64,000 bases of DNA. Origin: Kocuria rosea subsp. polaris (GTDB lineage: Bacteria; Actinomycetota; Actinomycetes; Actinomycetales; Micrococcaceae). This document shows, piece by piece, positions 8,854 through 16,723 of this stretch (positions are counted from its first letter, which is position 1; the number at the start of each line of letters is the position of its first letter). The notes under the pieces were generated by a model. The model was given only the letters and a program-made list of their open reading frames with translations. It had not been told where the DNA came from and searched no databases. Where the stretch lies: contig NZ_LQBK01000011.1 of NCBI RefSeq assembly GCF_001483755.1, forward strand, positions 120,263 through 184,262, in the 5' to 3' direction. The position numbers and the translations under genes are program-made.

Positions 8854-9354
8854 GTGGACTGGTACCGCAAGGACGTGGAGGAGCTCGGGCCCGAGGACTG
8901 CTGGGACCGGCTGCGGGCGGACGGCGTCGCCCGGCTGGCCGTCGTGGTGGACGGGGCGCCGGAGATCTTCCCGATCAACTACGTGGTCGACCATGGGACC
9001 GTGGTCTTCCGCTCGGGGCTGGGCACGAAGGTGAGCGGTGCGCTCGAGGGCCGTGCCGTGGCCCTCGAGATCGACGGGCACGACCCCGCGACCAGCACGG
9101 CGTGGAGCGTGGTCGTCAAGGGCGAGGCCGAGAGCGTCCGGCCCGGCCACGCCCTGATGGAGGCCCTGCAGCTGCCGCTGTTCCCGTGGCAGGAGGGGAT
9201 GAAGGACCGGTTCGTCCGCATCCTCCCGACGACGGTGACGGGCCGCCGCTTCACCATGGCCGACCACGAGGCGTGGAACTCCCCGCTGGGCGGCGACCGG
9301 AGGACGCCCACCGGGTCGGCCCGCTGGGTGCCGCAGGACACCGACGGCGGCTGA
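8854..9354 (+). CDS. Pyridoxamine 5'-phosphate oxidase-like FMN-binding protein
   Basis: 166 residues of the split-barrel FMN/F420 family. The opening VDWYRKDVEEL followed by CWDRLRADGVARLAVVVDG is typical of small actinobacterial PNPOx-like proteins. The motif FPINYVVDHGTVVFRSG matches the flavin-binding strand. The GTG start was chosen because GAAGGGGA lies 5-6 nt upstream and the homologous sequence begins there; an in-frame extension to 8797 looks untranslated. The exact reaction is unknown. It stands alone between two minus-strand genes. Confidence 0.85.
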   Translation: MDWYRKDVEELGPEDCWDRLRADGVARLAVVVDGAPEIFPINYVVDHGTVVFRSGLGTKVSGALEGRAVALEIDGHDPATSTAWSVVVKGEAESVRPGHALMEALQLPLFPWQEGMKDRFVRILPTTVTGRRFTMADHEAWNSPLGGDRRTPTGSARWVPQDTDGG

Positions 9355-9488
9355 GATCCCGCCGCCAGGACCGCGGCCCCGTCTCCCCGCGCCCTGCACC
9401 GGCACGGTGATCCCGGGCATCCAGGGGAGCACGGGGTCCGCCGCACTGCCCCGCAGCACGTCGGCGCGGCGCCCCCGGTGCCCGGAGG

Positions 9489-10712
9489 TCAGCGCAGGCG
9501 CAGCGGGACGGCGGCGAACCCGCCCACCGGCGGCAGCTCGCGCGTTCGCGCCCGGTCCCGGTCGGGCTCGATCCCGGCCGTCCCGGCCAGGACGGCGCGG
9601 GTCAGCGCCCGCAGCTCGAGGGTCGCCAGCGGCCTGCCGGGGCACACGTGCTTCCCGATCCCGTACACCAGGTTGTACGGCGCGTTCCCGGCCGGGTCGA
9701 AGGCGTCGGGATCACCGAACACCCGCGGGTCACGGTTGGCGGAGGCCCAGTTCAGGAAGACCCGGTCGCCGGCGACGAACCGGCGTCCGCCGACCGTGAC
9801 GGGTTCGGTCGTGACGCGGCGGTTCACCACGAACGGGTCGTCGATCCGCAGGATCTCGTCGAGGACCTGGTCGAACTCCCGGTCCGGCACGCCTGCGCGC
9901 AGCCGCTCCTGCAGCCCGGGGTGGTCGGCGAGCCGGGCGAGCACCACACCCGTGCACAGCGCCATCGACCCCAGGTCACCACCCGTCCAGTTGCGCAGGA
10001 CCGAGACGATCTCGTCGTCGGTCAGCTCCCTGCCGTCGACGCGTTCGCGCACGAGCTCGGTGGTGACGTCCTCGGGCGCGTCGTCACCGGTCTCCCGCCG
10101 GGCACGGGTCAGGGACCGGATGATCGCGTCGAAGCGCCGCGCCACCTCGGCGGTGCGCGCGCGGTCCCGGGAGCGCGTGGCGGCACGGTTGTCCTGCATC
10201 CACTGCAGCAGCTCGTCCTCCAGCCCGGCCGGCCACCCCAGCCAGGCGGTCTGCGCCCGCACGGCGTAGCGGGCACCGAGCTCGACGGCGTCGACCGGCC
10301 CCGGAACCCGGAGCTGCGCCACCAGATCCGCCGCGACGCGCTGCACCACGGGCTCGAGGGCGGTCATCCGTGCCCTCGTGAAGTACCGCTCCACGAGGGC
10401 ACGGAAGGCCGTGTGGACGGGGCCGTCGAGGCCGTTCGGCACCTGGAGATGGCGGGAGACCCCGTTGGAGAAGGTCTCGTGGTCGAGCGCGGCCGCGACG
10501 ACGTCGGCGTGGGCGAACAGCGTCCAGGCCCCGCTCGGACCGCGTGCCACGGGACAGCGCGCACGCATCGAGTCGTACACGGCCAAGGCGTCGCGACGGG
10601 CCCGCGGGCCGCGCGGGTTCCAGTCGGACGGGAGGGGGCCCGGTGCCGCGGCCGGACCGGGGTCCGCGTCGGAGTCGAGGCTGATCTCGTCGCTCGGCAT
10701 GTGCTCCGTCAT
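9489..10712 (-). CDS. Cytochrome P450
   Basis: 407 residues. The heme loop is YGIGKHVCPGRP, with Cys357 as thiolate and Tyr replacing the usual first Phe. ExxR is EILR in DEILRIDDPF. The I-helix reads NWTGGDLGSMAL, with Gly-Asp rather than the common AGxDT; several bacterial P450 families share this. The start MTEHMPSDE is preceded by GGGAG. It is unrelated in sequence to the P450 some 1.5 kb away, so it is not a recent duplicate. No redox partner is adjacent. It is divergent from the DUF488 gene about 100 bp away. Confidence 0.93.
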   Translation of the reverse strand: MTEHMPSDEISLDSDADPGPAAAPGPLPSDWNPRGPRARRDALAVYDSMRARCPVARGPSGAWTLFAHADVVAAALDHETFSNGVSRHLQVPNGLDGPVHTAFRALVERYFTRARMTALEPVVQRVAADLVAQLRVPGPVDAVELGARYAVRAQTAWLGWPAGLEDELLQWMQDNRAATRSRDRARTAEVARRFDAIIRSLTRARRETGDDAPEDVTTELVRERVDGRELTDDEIVSVLRNWTGGDLGSMALCTGVVLARLADHPGLQERLRAGVPDREFDQVLDEILRIDDPFVVNRRVTTEPVTVGGRRFVAGDRVFLNWASANRDPRVFGDPDAFDPAGNAPYNLVYGIGKHVCPGRPLATLELRALTRAVLAGTAGIEPDRDRARTRELPPVGGFAAVPLRLR

Positions 10713-10802
10713 GCTCCCATGGTGCCCCGGACGCCCGGGATCGGGAACCCGCCGACGTCGCCCGGGGACGCCGCCGTCGCCGGTGCGCGTCAGCAGGATC
10801 AG

Positions 10803-10808
10803 TAGGGT
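10803..10808 (+). promoter_or_regulatory. -10 element (TAGGGT) for the DUF488-cupin operon
   Basis: TAGGGT ends 7 nt before the ATG at 10816, consistent with a leaderless message. The G-run GGGGGAC in the gap could also act as a ribosome site. Confidence 0.4.
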
Positions 10809-10815
10809 GGGGGAC

Positions 10816-11355
10816 ATGACAGCGCACACCGTCTACACCGTGGGCCACTCCACGCGCTCCGCCGAGGAGTTCGTGGAGCTGCTGCGGGAGTCCGAGGTGC
10901 AGCAGCTCGTCGACATCCGCACGGTGCCGCGCTCCCGGACGAACCCGCAGTTCAACCTCGACGCGCTGCCGGGCACGCTCGCGGAGGCCGGCATCGCGCA
11001 CAGCTACTGCAAGGGCCTGGGCGGGCTGCGTCCCACCTCGAAGGACTCGGTCAACACCGCGTGGCGCAACGAGTCCTTCCGCGGCTACGCCGACCACATG
11101 CAGACCGACGAGTTCCGGGCCGCGCTGGCCGAGCTGGAGCAGCTCGCCGAGGACCGCGTCGTCGCGATCATGTGCGCGGAGGCCGTCTGGTGGCGCTGCC
11201 ACCGCTCGCTCGTGGCCGAGGCCCTCCTGGTGCGCGGGCACGACGTGCAGCACATCATGGGCCCCGGCAAACGGACCCCCGCGACGCTGCGGGACTTCGC
11301 CGTGGTCGACGGAGACCGGATCACCTACCCAGGAGGAGAACCATGCAGCACCTGA
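10816..11355 (+). CDS. DUF488 family protein
   Basis: 179 residues. The opening YTVGHSTRSAEEFVELL and DIRTVPRSRTNPQFN are the diagnostic DUF488 motifs. A later segment, IMCAEAVWWRCHRSLVAEAL, has the conserved Cys-Ala-Glu and Cys-His pairs. The family is common but its biochemical role is not established. The 3' end overlaps the cupin gene by 13 bp, so the two are translationally linked. Confidence 0.9.
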   Translation: MTAHTVYTVGHSTRSAEEFVELLRESEVQQLVDIRTVPRSRTNPQFNLDALPGTLAEAGIAHSYCKGLGGLRPTSKDSVNTAWRNESFRGYADHMQTDEFRAALAELEQLAEDRVVAIMCAEAVWWRCHRSLVAEALLVRGHDVQHIMGPGKRTPATLRDFAVVDGDRITYPGGEPCST

Positions 11356-11675
11356 ACGAGATCGCCCTGCAGCACCTCAACGAGGCCCGCCACGCCCCCC
11401 ACGGGCGCAGCGCCGAGCAGCTCCTGCACCAGAAGGTGCTGCGCCAGACCCTGCTGGCCCTCAAGGAGGGTGCGGTGCTCGCCGAGCACGGCGCCCCGTA
11501 CGCCGGGAGCCTGCAGGTGCTGCACGGGCGGATCCGGGTCAGCTCGAGCGAGGACCTGGTGCTCGAGGCCGGGCACCTGCACGTGATCCCCGTGGAGCGG
11601 CACTCCGTGGAGGCCCTGGAGGACGCGGTGTTCATCCTCACCGCGGTGACCGGCATCCAGGACGCCGCGGAGTAG
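11343..11675 (+). CDS. Small cupin-domain protein
   Basis: 110 residues with one cupin barrel. The stretch HGRIRVSSSEDLVLEAGHLH followed by VIPVERHSVEALEDAVFIL matches the second cupin motif and its histidines. AGGAGGAG lies just upstream of the ATG, inside the DUF488 coding region. Small cupins of this type are often annotated as metal-binding or LuxR-associated proteins. No catalytic role can be assigned. Confidence 0.85.
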   Translation: MQHLNEIALQHLNEARHAPHGRSAEQLLHQKVLRQTLLALKEGAVLAEHGAPYAGSLQVLHGRIRVSSSEDLVLEAGHLHVIPVERHSVEALEDAVFILTAVTGIQDAAE

Positions 11676-11728
11676 ACGCGCGGCGAGGGTGCGGCAGGGG
11701 GTGCGGTCCCGCCGCGGAGCGGCAGGGC

Positions 11729-11896
11729 TCAGCGGAGACCCAGGTGCTTCTCCCGGCGGTGGGCGATGAACACGCCGGACAGCGCGACCAGCAGCATCAT
11801 CGCGGCGATGAGGGCGAGCGTCCACGCGCCGTCGAGCAGCGCGGCGACCAGCAGGACGAGGGCGATCGCGGACAGCAGGAGCTGGAAGATCAGCAC
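11729..11896 (-). CDS. Small two-helix membrane protein
   Basis: 55 residues from a GTG start with GAAGG nearby. Two hydrophobic segments are visible: LIFQLLLSAIALVLLVAALL, and LALIAAMMLLVALSGVFIA after a short Asp-Gly turn. The C-terminus is a positive HRREKHLGLR tail, predicted to be cytoplasmic. Third-position GC is high throughout. It resembles unnamed small membrane proteins common in Micrococcales. No function can be assigned. Confidence 0.6.
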   Translation of the reverse strand: MLIFQLLLSAIALVLLVAALLDGAWTLALIAAMMLLVALSGVFIAHRREKHLGLR

Positions 11897-12034
11897 GGGG
11901 GCAGCCTTCGGTCGGGAACAGGGGCCTCCTCGAGGCTACCCGAGCCCCGCCCGGCCCCGGGCGGTCGCCCGGGGCCGGGCGCATTCCCGGTTTCGCCCTC
12001 CGCGTGAGCCGTGTCCCTGCGACCGGTGGGGGGA

Positions 12035-12040
12035 TAGCGT
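12035..12040 (+). promoter_or_regulatory. -10 element (TAGCGT) upstream of the NAD(P)-binding protein
   Basis: TAGCGT would start a message with a leader of about 50 nt that carries the AAGGAGC ribosome site before the ATG at 12097. Confidence 0.3.
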
Positions 12041-12096
12041 CGGGGACGAGCACCACGTCCCCTCAGCACCCGATCCGCACCCCAAGGAGCACATCC

Positions 12097-12756
12097 ATGT
12101 CCCGCACAGCCATCATCGGCGGCCACGGCAAGGTCGCCCTCATCCTCGCCCAGCTGCTCAAGACCGGCGGCAACGACGTCACGAGCATCTTCCGCAACCC
12201 CGACCACACCGACGACGTCGAGAACACCGGCGCGACCCCCGTGGTCGCCGACGTGGAGCAGCTGTCCGTCGCACAGCTCGCCGACCTGCTCGAGGGCCAG
12301 GACGCCGTGGTGTGGAGCGCCGGCGCCGGCGGCGGCAGCCCCGAGCGCACCTACGCCGTGGACCGGGACGCCGCGATCCGCGCCATGGACGCCGCCGTGA
12401 TGGCCGGGGCCAAGCGCTTCGTCATGGTCTCCTACTTCGGGGCCGGCCAGGACCACGGCGTCCCCGAGGACAACCCCTTCCACGCCTACGCCCAGGCCAA
12501 GGCCGACGCCGACGACCACCTGCGCGCATCCTCGCTGGACTGGACCATCGTGGGTCCCGGCGCCCTCACCGACGACGAGGCGAGCGGCAAGATCGACGCG
12601 TCCGGGGGAGAGCGGGAGGGCGAGCACGAGACCTCCCGGGCCAACGTGGCACTCGTGGTCTCGGCCGTGCTGGACGACCCCTCGACCATCGGCAAGACCA
12701 TCGAGTTCTCCGACGGCGGCACGCTCATCTCCGAGGCGCTCGAGGTGCAGCCGTGA
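12097..12756 (+). CDS. Atypical SDR, NAD(P)H-binding protein
   Basis: 219 residues, a single Rossmann domain. TAIIGGHGKVALILAQLL is the GGxGxx nucleotide loop. VWSAGAGGGSPERTYAVDRD and FVMVSYFGAG followed by AQAKADADDHLRAS are typical of the NAD(P)H-binding (YwnB/CsA-like) group of atypical SDRs, with the Tyr-x-x-x-Lys of the AYAQAK segment. AAGGAGC precedes the ATG. The substrate is unknown; relatives are often linked to stress or quinone handling. Confidence 0.88.
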   Translation: MSRTAIIGGHGKVALILAQLLKTGGNDVTSIFRNPDHTDDVENTGATPVVADVEQLSVAQLADLLEGQDAVVWSAGAGGGSPERTYAVDRDAAIRAMDAAVMAGAKRFVMVSYFGAGQDHGVPEDNPFHAYAQAKADADDHLRASSLDWTIVGPGALTDDEASGKIDASGGEREGEHETSRANVALVVSAVLDDPSTIGKTIEFSDGGTLISEALEVQP

Positions 12757-12778
12757 CCGTCTGAGCACGGACCCGCCG

Positions 12779-12827
12779 GAGGGGCGGCCGCCGCGGACCC
12801 GGATCCCGGGCGCGGCGGCCGCCCCTC
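12779..12827. terminator. Bidirectional hairpin terminator
   Basis: A perfect 17-bp GC-rich stem (12779-12795 with 12811-12827) and a 15-nt loop lie between the 3' ends of two convergent genes. There is no clear U-tract, so it may be only part of a terminator. Confidence 0.6.
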
Positions 12828-12840
12828 CTCCTTGCCGGGC

Positions 12841-13290
12841 TCAGGCCAGGAAGTCGGCCGCGCCGAGGGTGCGCGCGGGCGCGGCCTCCCCGGTCACGTC
12901 CAGGGCGGCGATCCGGCGCTCGGCGATCCGCCAGCCGCGCGGGGTGCGCACGAGCAGGTCCAACTGGTCCCCGCCCAGCGCGGAGCCGTCCGCGCGCACC
13001 ACGAGCCACTTGCTCCAGGCCCGCACGCGCTCCGGGGCGAGCCGGCGCAGCACGGTGTCGGTGATCAGGTGCGGATCCCGGGTCCCGTCCGGGGCCCGCT
13101 CGGCGATCTCGGCGTGCCCGCGCGCCGTCCCGCCCGAGGACACGACGACCGCGTCCCCGGTGAACACCCGGTCGAGGTCGTGCCAGGCCCGGGCGTCCAC
13201 GACCCGGGCGCACCGGCTGAGCACGGTGCCGATCTCGAGGGCGTCGGCGGCGGGCACCCGGTCCCACCCGGTCCCCGGCGCGGAGCTCAT
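12841..13290 (-). CDS. SnoaL-like / NTF2-fold protein (second of a coupled pair)
   Basis: 149 residues. The opening WDRVPAADALEIGTVLSR, then ARVVDARAWHDLDRVFTGDA, is the standard N-terminal helix and strand of SnoaL-like cone-fold proteins. RTPRGWRIAERRI is the usual C-terminal strand. Such proteins act as small isomerases, hydrolases or ligand binders. The ATG overlaps the upstream gene's stop (ATGA), so it is translated from the same message. The two members may form a heterodimer. Substrate is unknown. Confidence 0.85.
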   Translation of the reverse strand: MSSAPGTGWDRVPAADALEIGTVLSRCARVVDARAWHDLDRVFTGDAVVVSSGGTARGHAEIAERAPDGTRDPHLITDTVLRRLAPERVRAWSKWLVVRADGSALGGDQLDLLVRTPRGWRIAERRIAALDVTGEAAPARTLGAADFLA

Positions 13291-13922
13291 CGGCCGGCCC
13301 GCCCTGCGGCCGCGAGCACGGCGCCGTCGAACATCGCGTAGGCGTACGGGTCGGGCGCGTATCCGCCCTCGGCGAGCGCCACGGAGGCGGAGTCGTTGCG
13401 GGGCGCCACGGTGCGCCGCTCGATCCGCCACCCGTGCTCGGTGCGGCGGAACGTGTCGATGTAGTCGCCGCAGGCCACTCGCCGGTCCCAGGTCAGCAGC
13501 AGCATCCTGGACCAGGCCACGGCGGTGTCCGCGTCCACGGCCTCCACGATCGAGTTCAGCGTGTGCGTGGCGGGGAAGCGGGAGAGATCGACGGTCTCGG
13601 CGAAGCGCCGTACGCCCGCCGGGCCGGTGAACTCGCCCTGCGGCGCGCAGAGGCGGACCTCCGGCACGAAGACCTCCCCGAACATGTCCCACCGGCGGTT
13701 GTCCAGCAGGTGCGAGGAGAAGCTCAGGATCTCGTTGATCTCGATCCGGTCCTGGGCGCTGAGCGGCCCGGGGACGGACCCGCCGGCCTGGCCCGCGGAC
13801 TCCCCAGCGGTCTTCTCCGCCGTCGTCCCTGCGGTCTTCTCCGTGATCTTCTCCGTGCTCTTCTCGGTGATCGTCTCGGTGTTCTCCTCGGCGGTCCGGT
13901 CCGGGACCCGTGCGTCGTCCAT
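13287..13922 (-). CDS. SnoaL-like / NTF2-fold protein with low-complexity N-terminus
   Basis: 211 residues. Residues about 10-50 are a Thr/Glu/Lys-rich imperfect repeat (TEKSTEKITEKTAGTTAEKT). The cone-fold domain begins near LSAQDRIEINEIL, and includes SSHLLDNRRWDMFGEVF and CGDYIDTFRRTEHGWRIERR. The ribosome site before this ATG is weak, so a start inside the repeat is possible. It is immediately followed, with ATGA overlap, by another SnoaL-like gene. It is divergent from a split-barrel flavoprotein gene. Confidence 0.82.
   Translation of the reverse strand: MDDARVPDRTAEENTETITEKSTEKITEKTAGTTAEKTAGESAGQAGGSVPGPLSAQDRIEINEILSFSSHLLDNRRWDMFGEVFVPEVRLCAPQGEFTGPAGVRRFAETVDLSRFPATHTLNSIVEAVDADTAVAWSRMLLLTWDRRVACGDYIDTFRRTEHGWRIERRTVAPRNDSASVALAEGGYAPDPYAYAMFDGAVLAAAGRAGR
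13800..13890 (-). repeat. Short in-frame tandem repeat coding for a T/E/K-rich tail
   Basis: Imperfect 12-15-bp units of the form cttctccgtgat recur about six times within the 5' end of the SnoaL-like gene. They encode alternating TEK, TAE and TET triplets. Such repeats can change length by slippage without breaking the frame. Confidence 0.6.
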
Positions 13923-14042
13923 CGGCCTGCTCTGGTCCTCTCGTGGGCAGCGCGGACCGGTCCGGCCCGCCGGCGGATGACACGTGGTTCCGCCCATGAT
14001 GAATTTCTCGGCCCGGCCGTGCCACGGGGCGCGGTCGTTCCC

Positions 14043-14048
14043 TAATCT
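14043..14048 (+). promoter_or_regulatory. -10 element (TAATCT) for leaderless flavoprotein gene
   Basis: TAATCT, a near-consensus actinobacterial -10, ends 6 nt before the ATG at 14055. No Shine-Dalgarno sequence fits in between. Confidence 0.55.
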
Positions 14049-14054
14049 GACCAC

Positions 14055-14537
14055 ATGAACACGCACCAGGATGACATCCAGCACATCGTCGAGTTCGTGA
14101 ACCGCACCCGGGTCGGCATGCTCAGCACCCGGGAGCCCACCGGCAAGCTCGTCAGCCGCCCGATGACCGTGGTCGACGTCGCCCCGGGGGAGGACCTCAA
14201 CTTCTTCACCAGCCGGGACACCTCCTCGGTCCGGGACGTGGCGGCCAACGACGCCGTCAACGTCGCGTTCGTGGGGGACCACGAGTGGGTCTCGATCTCC
14301 GGCGCGGCCGAGGTGGTCGAGGACCCGCAGGTGCTCGAGGGGCTCTGGTCCGACGCGCTGAAGGCGTACTACCCGGACGGGCCCGGCACCCCCGGCCTCG
14401 TGGTGCTGCGGGTCCGCACGGAGACCGCCGAGCACTGGCGCAGCCCCGGGACGGTGGCCACCGCGCTGCGCTGGGCGAAGGCCCGGACCAGCGGTGAGCA
14501 GATCGATCCCGGCGAGTCCACGGTGGTGGACCTGTGA
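14055..14537 (+). CDS. General-stress-protein-26-like pyridoxamine phosphate oxidase family protein
   Basis: 160 residues of the FMN-binding split barrel. HIVEFVNRTRVGMLSTREPT, then KLVSRPMTVVDV, LNFFTSRDTSS and VNVAFVGDHEWVSISGAAEV, align with the GS26 subgroup. These bind FMN, but their reaction is unclear. Its stop overlaps the start of the acylphosphatase gene (GTGA). Confidence 0.88.
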   Translation: MNTHQDDIQHIVEFVNRTRVGMLSTREPTGKLVSRPMTVVDVAPGEDLNFFTSRDTSSVRDVAANDAVNVAFVGDHEWVSISGAAEVVEDPQVLEGLWSDALKAYYPDGPGTPGLVVLRVRTETAEHWRSPGTVATALRWAKARTSGEQIDPGESTVVDL

Positions 14538-14872
14538 GCCTGCCACCGATCCACTCCGGCGCCTCCGCCGGCCGGGACCCCGAACAGCTGGACCTCGAGG
14601 AGGACCTGCGCCTCACCGCCGTGGTGCACGGCTCCGTGCAGGGCGTCGGCTTCCGCTTCTGGACCGCCCGCCACGCCGAGCGGCTGGGCCTGCGCGGCTC
14701 GGCGGTCAACAACGCGGACGGCACCGTGGGGGTGATCGCCGAGGGGCCCCGGCGCGCGGTGCGGGACCTGCTCAAGGCACTCAACGGCGGCGGCACGCCC
14801 GGCGCCGTCATGAAGGTGGACTCCCACTACGGGCCCGCCACCGGGGAGTTCAGCGGGTTCGTCACCGCCTGA
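14534..14872 (+). CDS. acyP: Acylphosphatase
   Basis: 112 residues; the catalytic core is about 90, with an extra 25-residue N-terminus. The signature VHGSVQGVGFRFWT holds the phosphate-binding loop and the catalytic Arg. VNNADGTVGVIAEGP carries the catalytic Asn. It hydrolyses carboxyl-phosphate bonds of acylphosphates. The GTG start overlaps the preceding stop codon, so an ATG-free start and translational coupling are likely. Confidence 0.92.
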   Translation: MSLPPIHSGASAGRDPEQLDLEEDLRLTAVVHGSVQGVGFRFWTARHAERLGLRGSAVNNADGTVGVIAEGPRRAVRDLLKALNGGGTPGAVMKVDSHYGPATGEFSGFVTA

Positions 14873-14905
14873 CCCGCTCCGGCCGCCGGGCCGCGCCGGG
14901 CGTTC

Positions 14906-14911
14906 TACGAT
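14906..14911 (+). promoter_or_regulatory. -10 element (TACGAT) for CDF transporter gene
   Basis: TACGAT ends 6 nt before the ATG at 14918, consistent with a leaderless message. Confidence 0.45.
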
Positions 14912-14917
14912 GAAGGC

Positions 14918-15889
14918 ATGGCTCAGAACCACGCCGGGGACCGCGGGCGCGCGGAGGACGGGCACGACCACGGGCCCGGGCACTCGCACGCCGGTCCCGG
15001 GACCGACCGGTGGCGGATCGCCACCGCCTTCGGCATCACCGCGGCGCTGTTCGTCGTCCAGCTGGTGGGCGCCCTGTGGACGGGGTCCCTGGCGCTGCTC
15101 CTGGACACCGCCCACGTGCTCACCGACGCGGGCGGGCTGCTGCTCGCGCTGATCGCCGCGCAGCTGACCCTGCGCCCGCCGAGCGCCCGGCGCACCTGGG
15201 GCTGGCGGCGCGCGGAGATCGTGGCCGCGGCCCTGCAGGCCGGCGTGCTGCTGGCGGTGGGGCTGTTCGTGCTCGTGGAGGGCGTGCGCCGGTTCCTCGA
15301 GCCGCACCCGGTGGCCTCGGCCGAGATGCTGGTCTTCGGCGTCCTGGGACTGGCCGGCAACCTGGTGGCGATGGCGGTGCTCCTCGGGGGCCGGCGCTCC
15401 AATCTGAACCTGCGCGCGGCGACGCTCGAGGTGCTCAACGACGCGCTCGGCTCGGTCGCGGTGATCATCGCGGCCGTGGTCATCACCCTCACCGGCTGGA
15501 TGCAGGCCGACGCCGTCGTCGCGCTGCTCATCGGGGCGCTCATCGTGCCCCGCACCATCCGGCTGCTGGTGGAGTCCCTGTCCGTGCTCATGGAGAGCGT
15601 GCCCCCCGGGCTCGACGTCGACGAGGTCCGCGGGCACATCCTCGAGCTGCCGCACGTGGTCGAGGTCCACGACCTGCACGCGACCCGGATCTCCTCCGAC
15701 CTGCCCGTGCTCACCGCGCACGTGGTGCTCGAGGAGGAGTACTTCTACTCCGGCGGCTCGGCCGAGGCGCTGGGCCGGATCCAGCGCTGCGTGGCCGAGC
15801 ACTTCCCGGTGTCCGTCCAGCACTCCACGATCCAGCTGGAGCCCGCCGACCACGACGAGCCGGAGGTGTGTGCGCCCCATGACTCCTGA
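14918..15889 (+). CDS. Cation diffusion facilitator (CzcD/ZitB-like metal exporter)
   Basis: 323 residues. The N-terminus is His-rich (GHDHGPGHSH), as in zinc CDFs. Six membrane helices are visible, then a soluble C-terminal domain starting near VPPGLDVDEV with metal-binding histidines. The TM2 site is LDTAHVLTD, the expected His and Asp. In TM5 the usual HxxxD is EVLND, so one ligand is Glu rather than His. This could shift metal preference. The protein should export divalent metal by proton antiport. The 3' end overlaps the next gene. Confidence 0.93.
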   Translation: MAQNHAGDRGRAEDGHDHGPGHSHAGPGTDRWRIATAFGITAALFVVQLVGALWTGSLALLLDTAHVLTDAGGLLLALIAAQLTLRPPSARRTWGWRRAEIVAAALQAGVLLAVGLFVLVEGVRRFLEPHPVASAEMLVFGVLGLAGNLVAMAVLLGGRRSNLNLRAATLEVLNDALGSVAVIIAAVVITLTGWMQADAVVALLIGALIVPRTIRLLVESLSVLMESVPPGLDVDEVRGHILELPHVVEVHDLHATRISSDLPVLTAHVVLEEEYFYSGGSAEALGRIQRCVAEHFPVSVQHSTIQLEPADHDEPEVCAPHDS

Positions 15890-16268
15890 GCCCCCCGGCA
15901 CCGGGACCCACTGCCTGGTCGTCTACGTCCCCGTGACCCACGCCGAGCAGGTCCTCCGGGCCCTCGGCGACGCCGGGGCCGGGCGCGCCGGCCACTACTC
16001 CCACACCGCGTTCGTGAGCCGCGGCACCGGACGGTTCACGCCGCTGCCCGGGGCCCGCCCCACGATCGGGGAGGTCGGGACGCCGCAGGAGGTCGACGAG
16101 GTCCGCATCGAGACGCTGTACCCGGCGGCGGACCGCGAGCGCGTGCTGCGGGCGATGGCCGGGGCCCACCCCTACGAGGTTCCGGCCTTCAGCACGTTCC
16201 CGGTCCACGACCGGGGCCCGTCCTTCGACGAGCAGGGCCGGCTCAGGAGCCGTCCGGATCCTGCCTGA
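15879..16268 (+). CDS. Stand-alone YqfO/NIF3-insert-like domain protein
   Basis: 129 residues. LVVYVPVTHAEQVLRALGDA, GRAGHYSHTAF, GTGRFTPLPGARPTIGEVG and AAHPYEVPAF-like text match the PII/CutA-like domain normally inserted in YqfO (NIF3) proteins. Here it is a free protein. The dinuclear-metal NIF3 halves are absent. GGAGG lies upstream; the ATG at 15879 was preferred to a GTG 9 nt earlier. It overlaps the CDF gene, so a link to metal handling is possible. It also overlaps the convergent DUF779 gene by 26 bp. Confidence 0.8.
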   Translation: MTPEPPGTGTHCLVVYVPVTHAEQVLRALGDAGAGRAGHYSHTAFVSRGTGRFTPLPGARPTIGEVGTPQEVDEVRIETLYPAADRERVLRAMAGAHPYEVPAFSTFPVHDRGPSFDEQGRLRSRPDPA

Positions 16269-16692
16269 GCGCGGAGCGGATCAGGAACCGCTTGCCCTCC
16301 GGGGCCTCCACCGAGAAGCCGGACCCGCGCCCCTCCACCACGTCCACCGTGAGCAGGGTGTGCTTCCAGTACTCGAACTGCTCGCGCGAGATCCAGAACT
16401 CGAGCTCGGCCGTGGTCGGGTCCCCGGGCAGCGTGAACACGCCCAGCAGCACGTCCGCCGGGCCGGTGAGGAAGTCCCCGGCCGGATAGCACATGGGCGC
16501 GGAGCCGTCGCAGCACCCGCCGGACTGGTGGAACATCAGCCGTCCGTGCACGTCCCGCAGCGTGCCGAGCAGCTCCACGGCCGCGGGCGTCAGGGCCACG
16601 CGGGAGAACGTCTCGCCCTCGACGGCGGGGGCGGACTCCAGGACGGCGGTGCTCTCGGCGGCGTGCTCGACGGTGTTCTCGGGGGTGCTCAC
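16243..16692 (-). CDS. DUF779 domain protein
   Basis: 149 residues from a GTG start with GAGGAGC 6 nt upstream. The diagnostic core is MFHQSGGCCDGSAPMCY, with a Cys-Cys pair and a third Cys. It continues EFEYWKHTLLTVDVV-like in EQFEYWKHT. DUF779 genes often sit beside aldehyde dehydrogenases and alcohol oxidation genes, but none is present here. The first 40 residues are Ala/Glu/Ser-rich. A metal- or thiol-related role is possible but unproven. Confidence 0.88.
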   Translation of the reverse strand: MSTPENTVEHAAESTAVLESAPAVEGETFSRVALTPAAVELLGTLRDVHGRLMFHQSGGCCDGSAPMCYPAGDFLTGPADVLLGVFTLPGDPTTAELEFWISREQFEYWKHTLLTVDVVEGRGSGFSVEAPEGKRFLIRSALRQDPDGS

Positions 16693-16723
16693 GGCGCTCC
16701 TCGGCTCGGCGGTGTGACCCACG

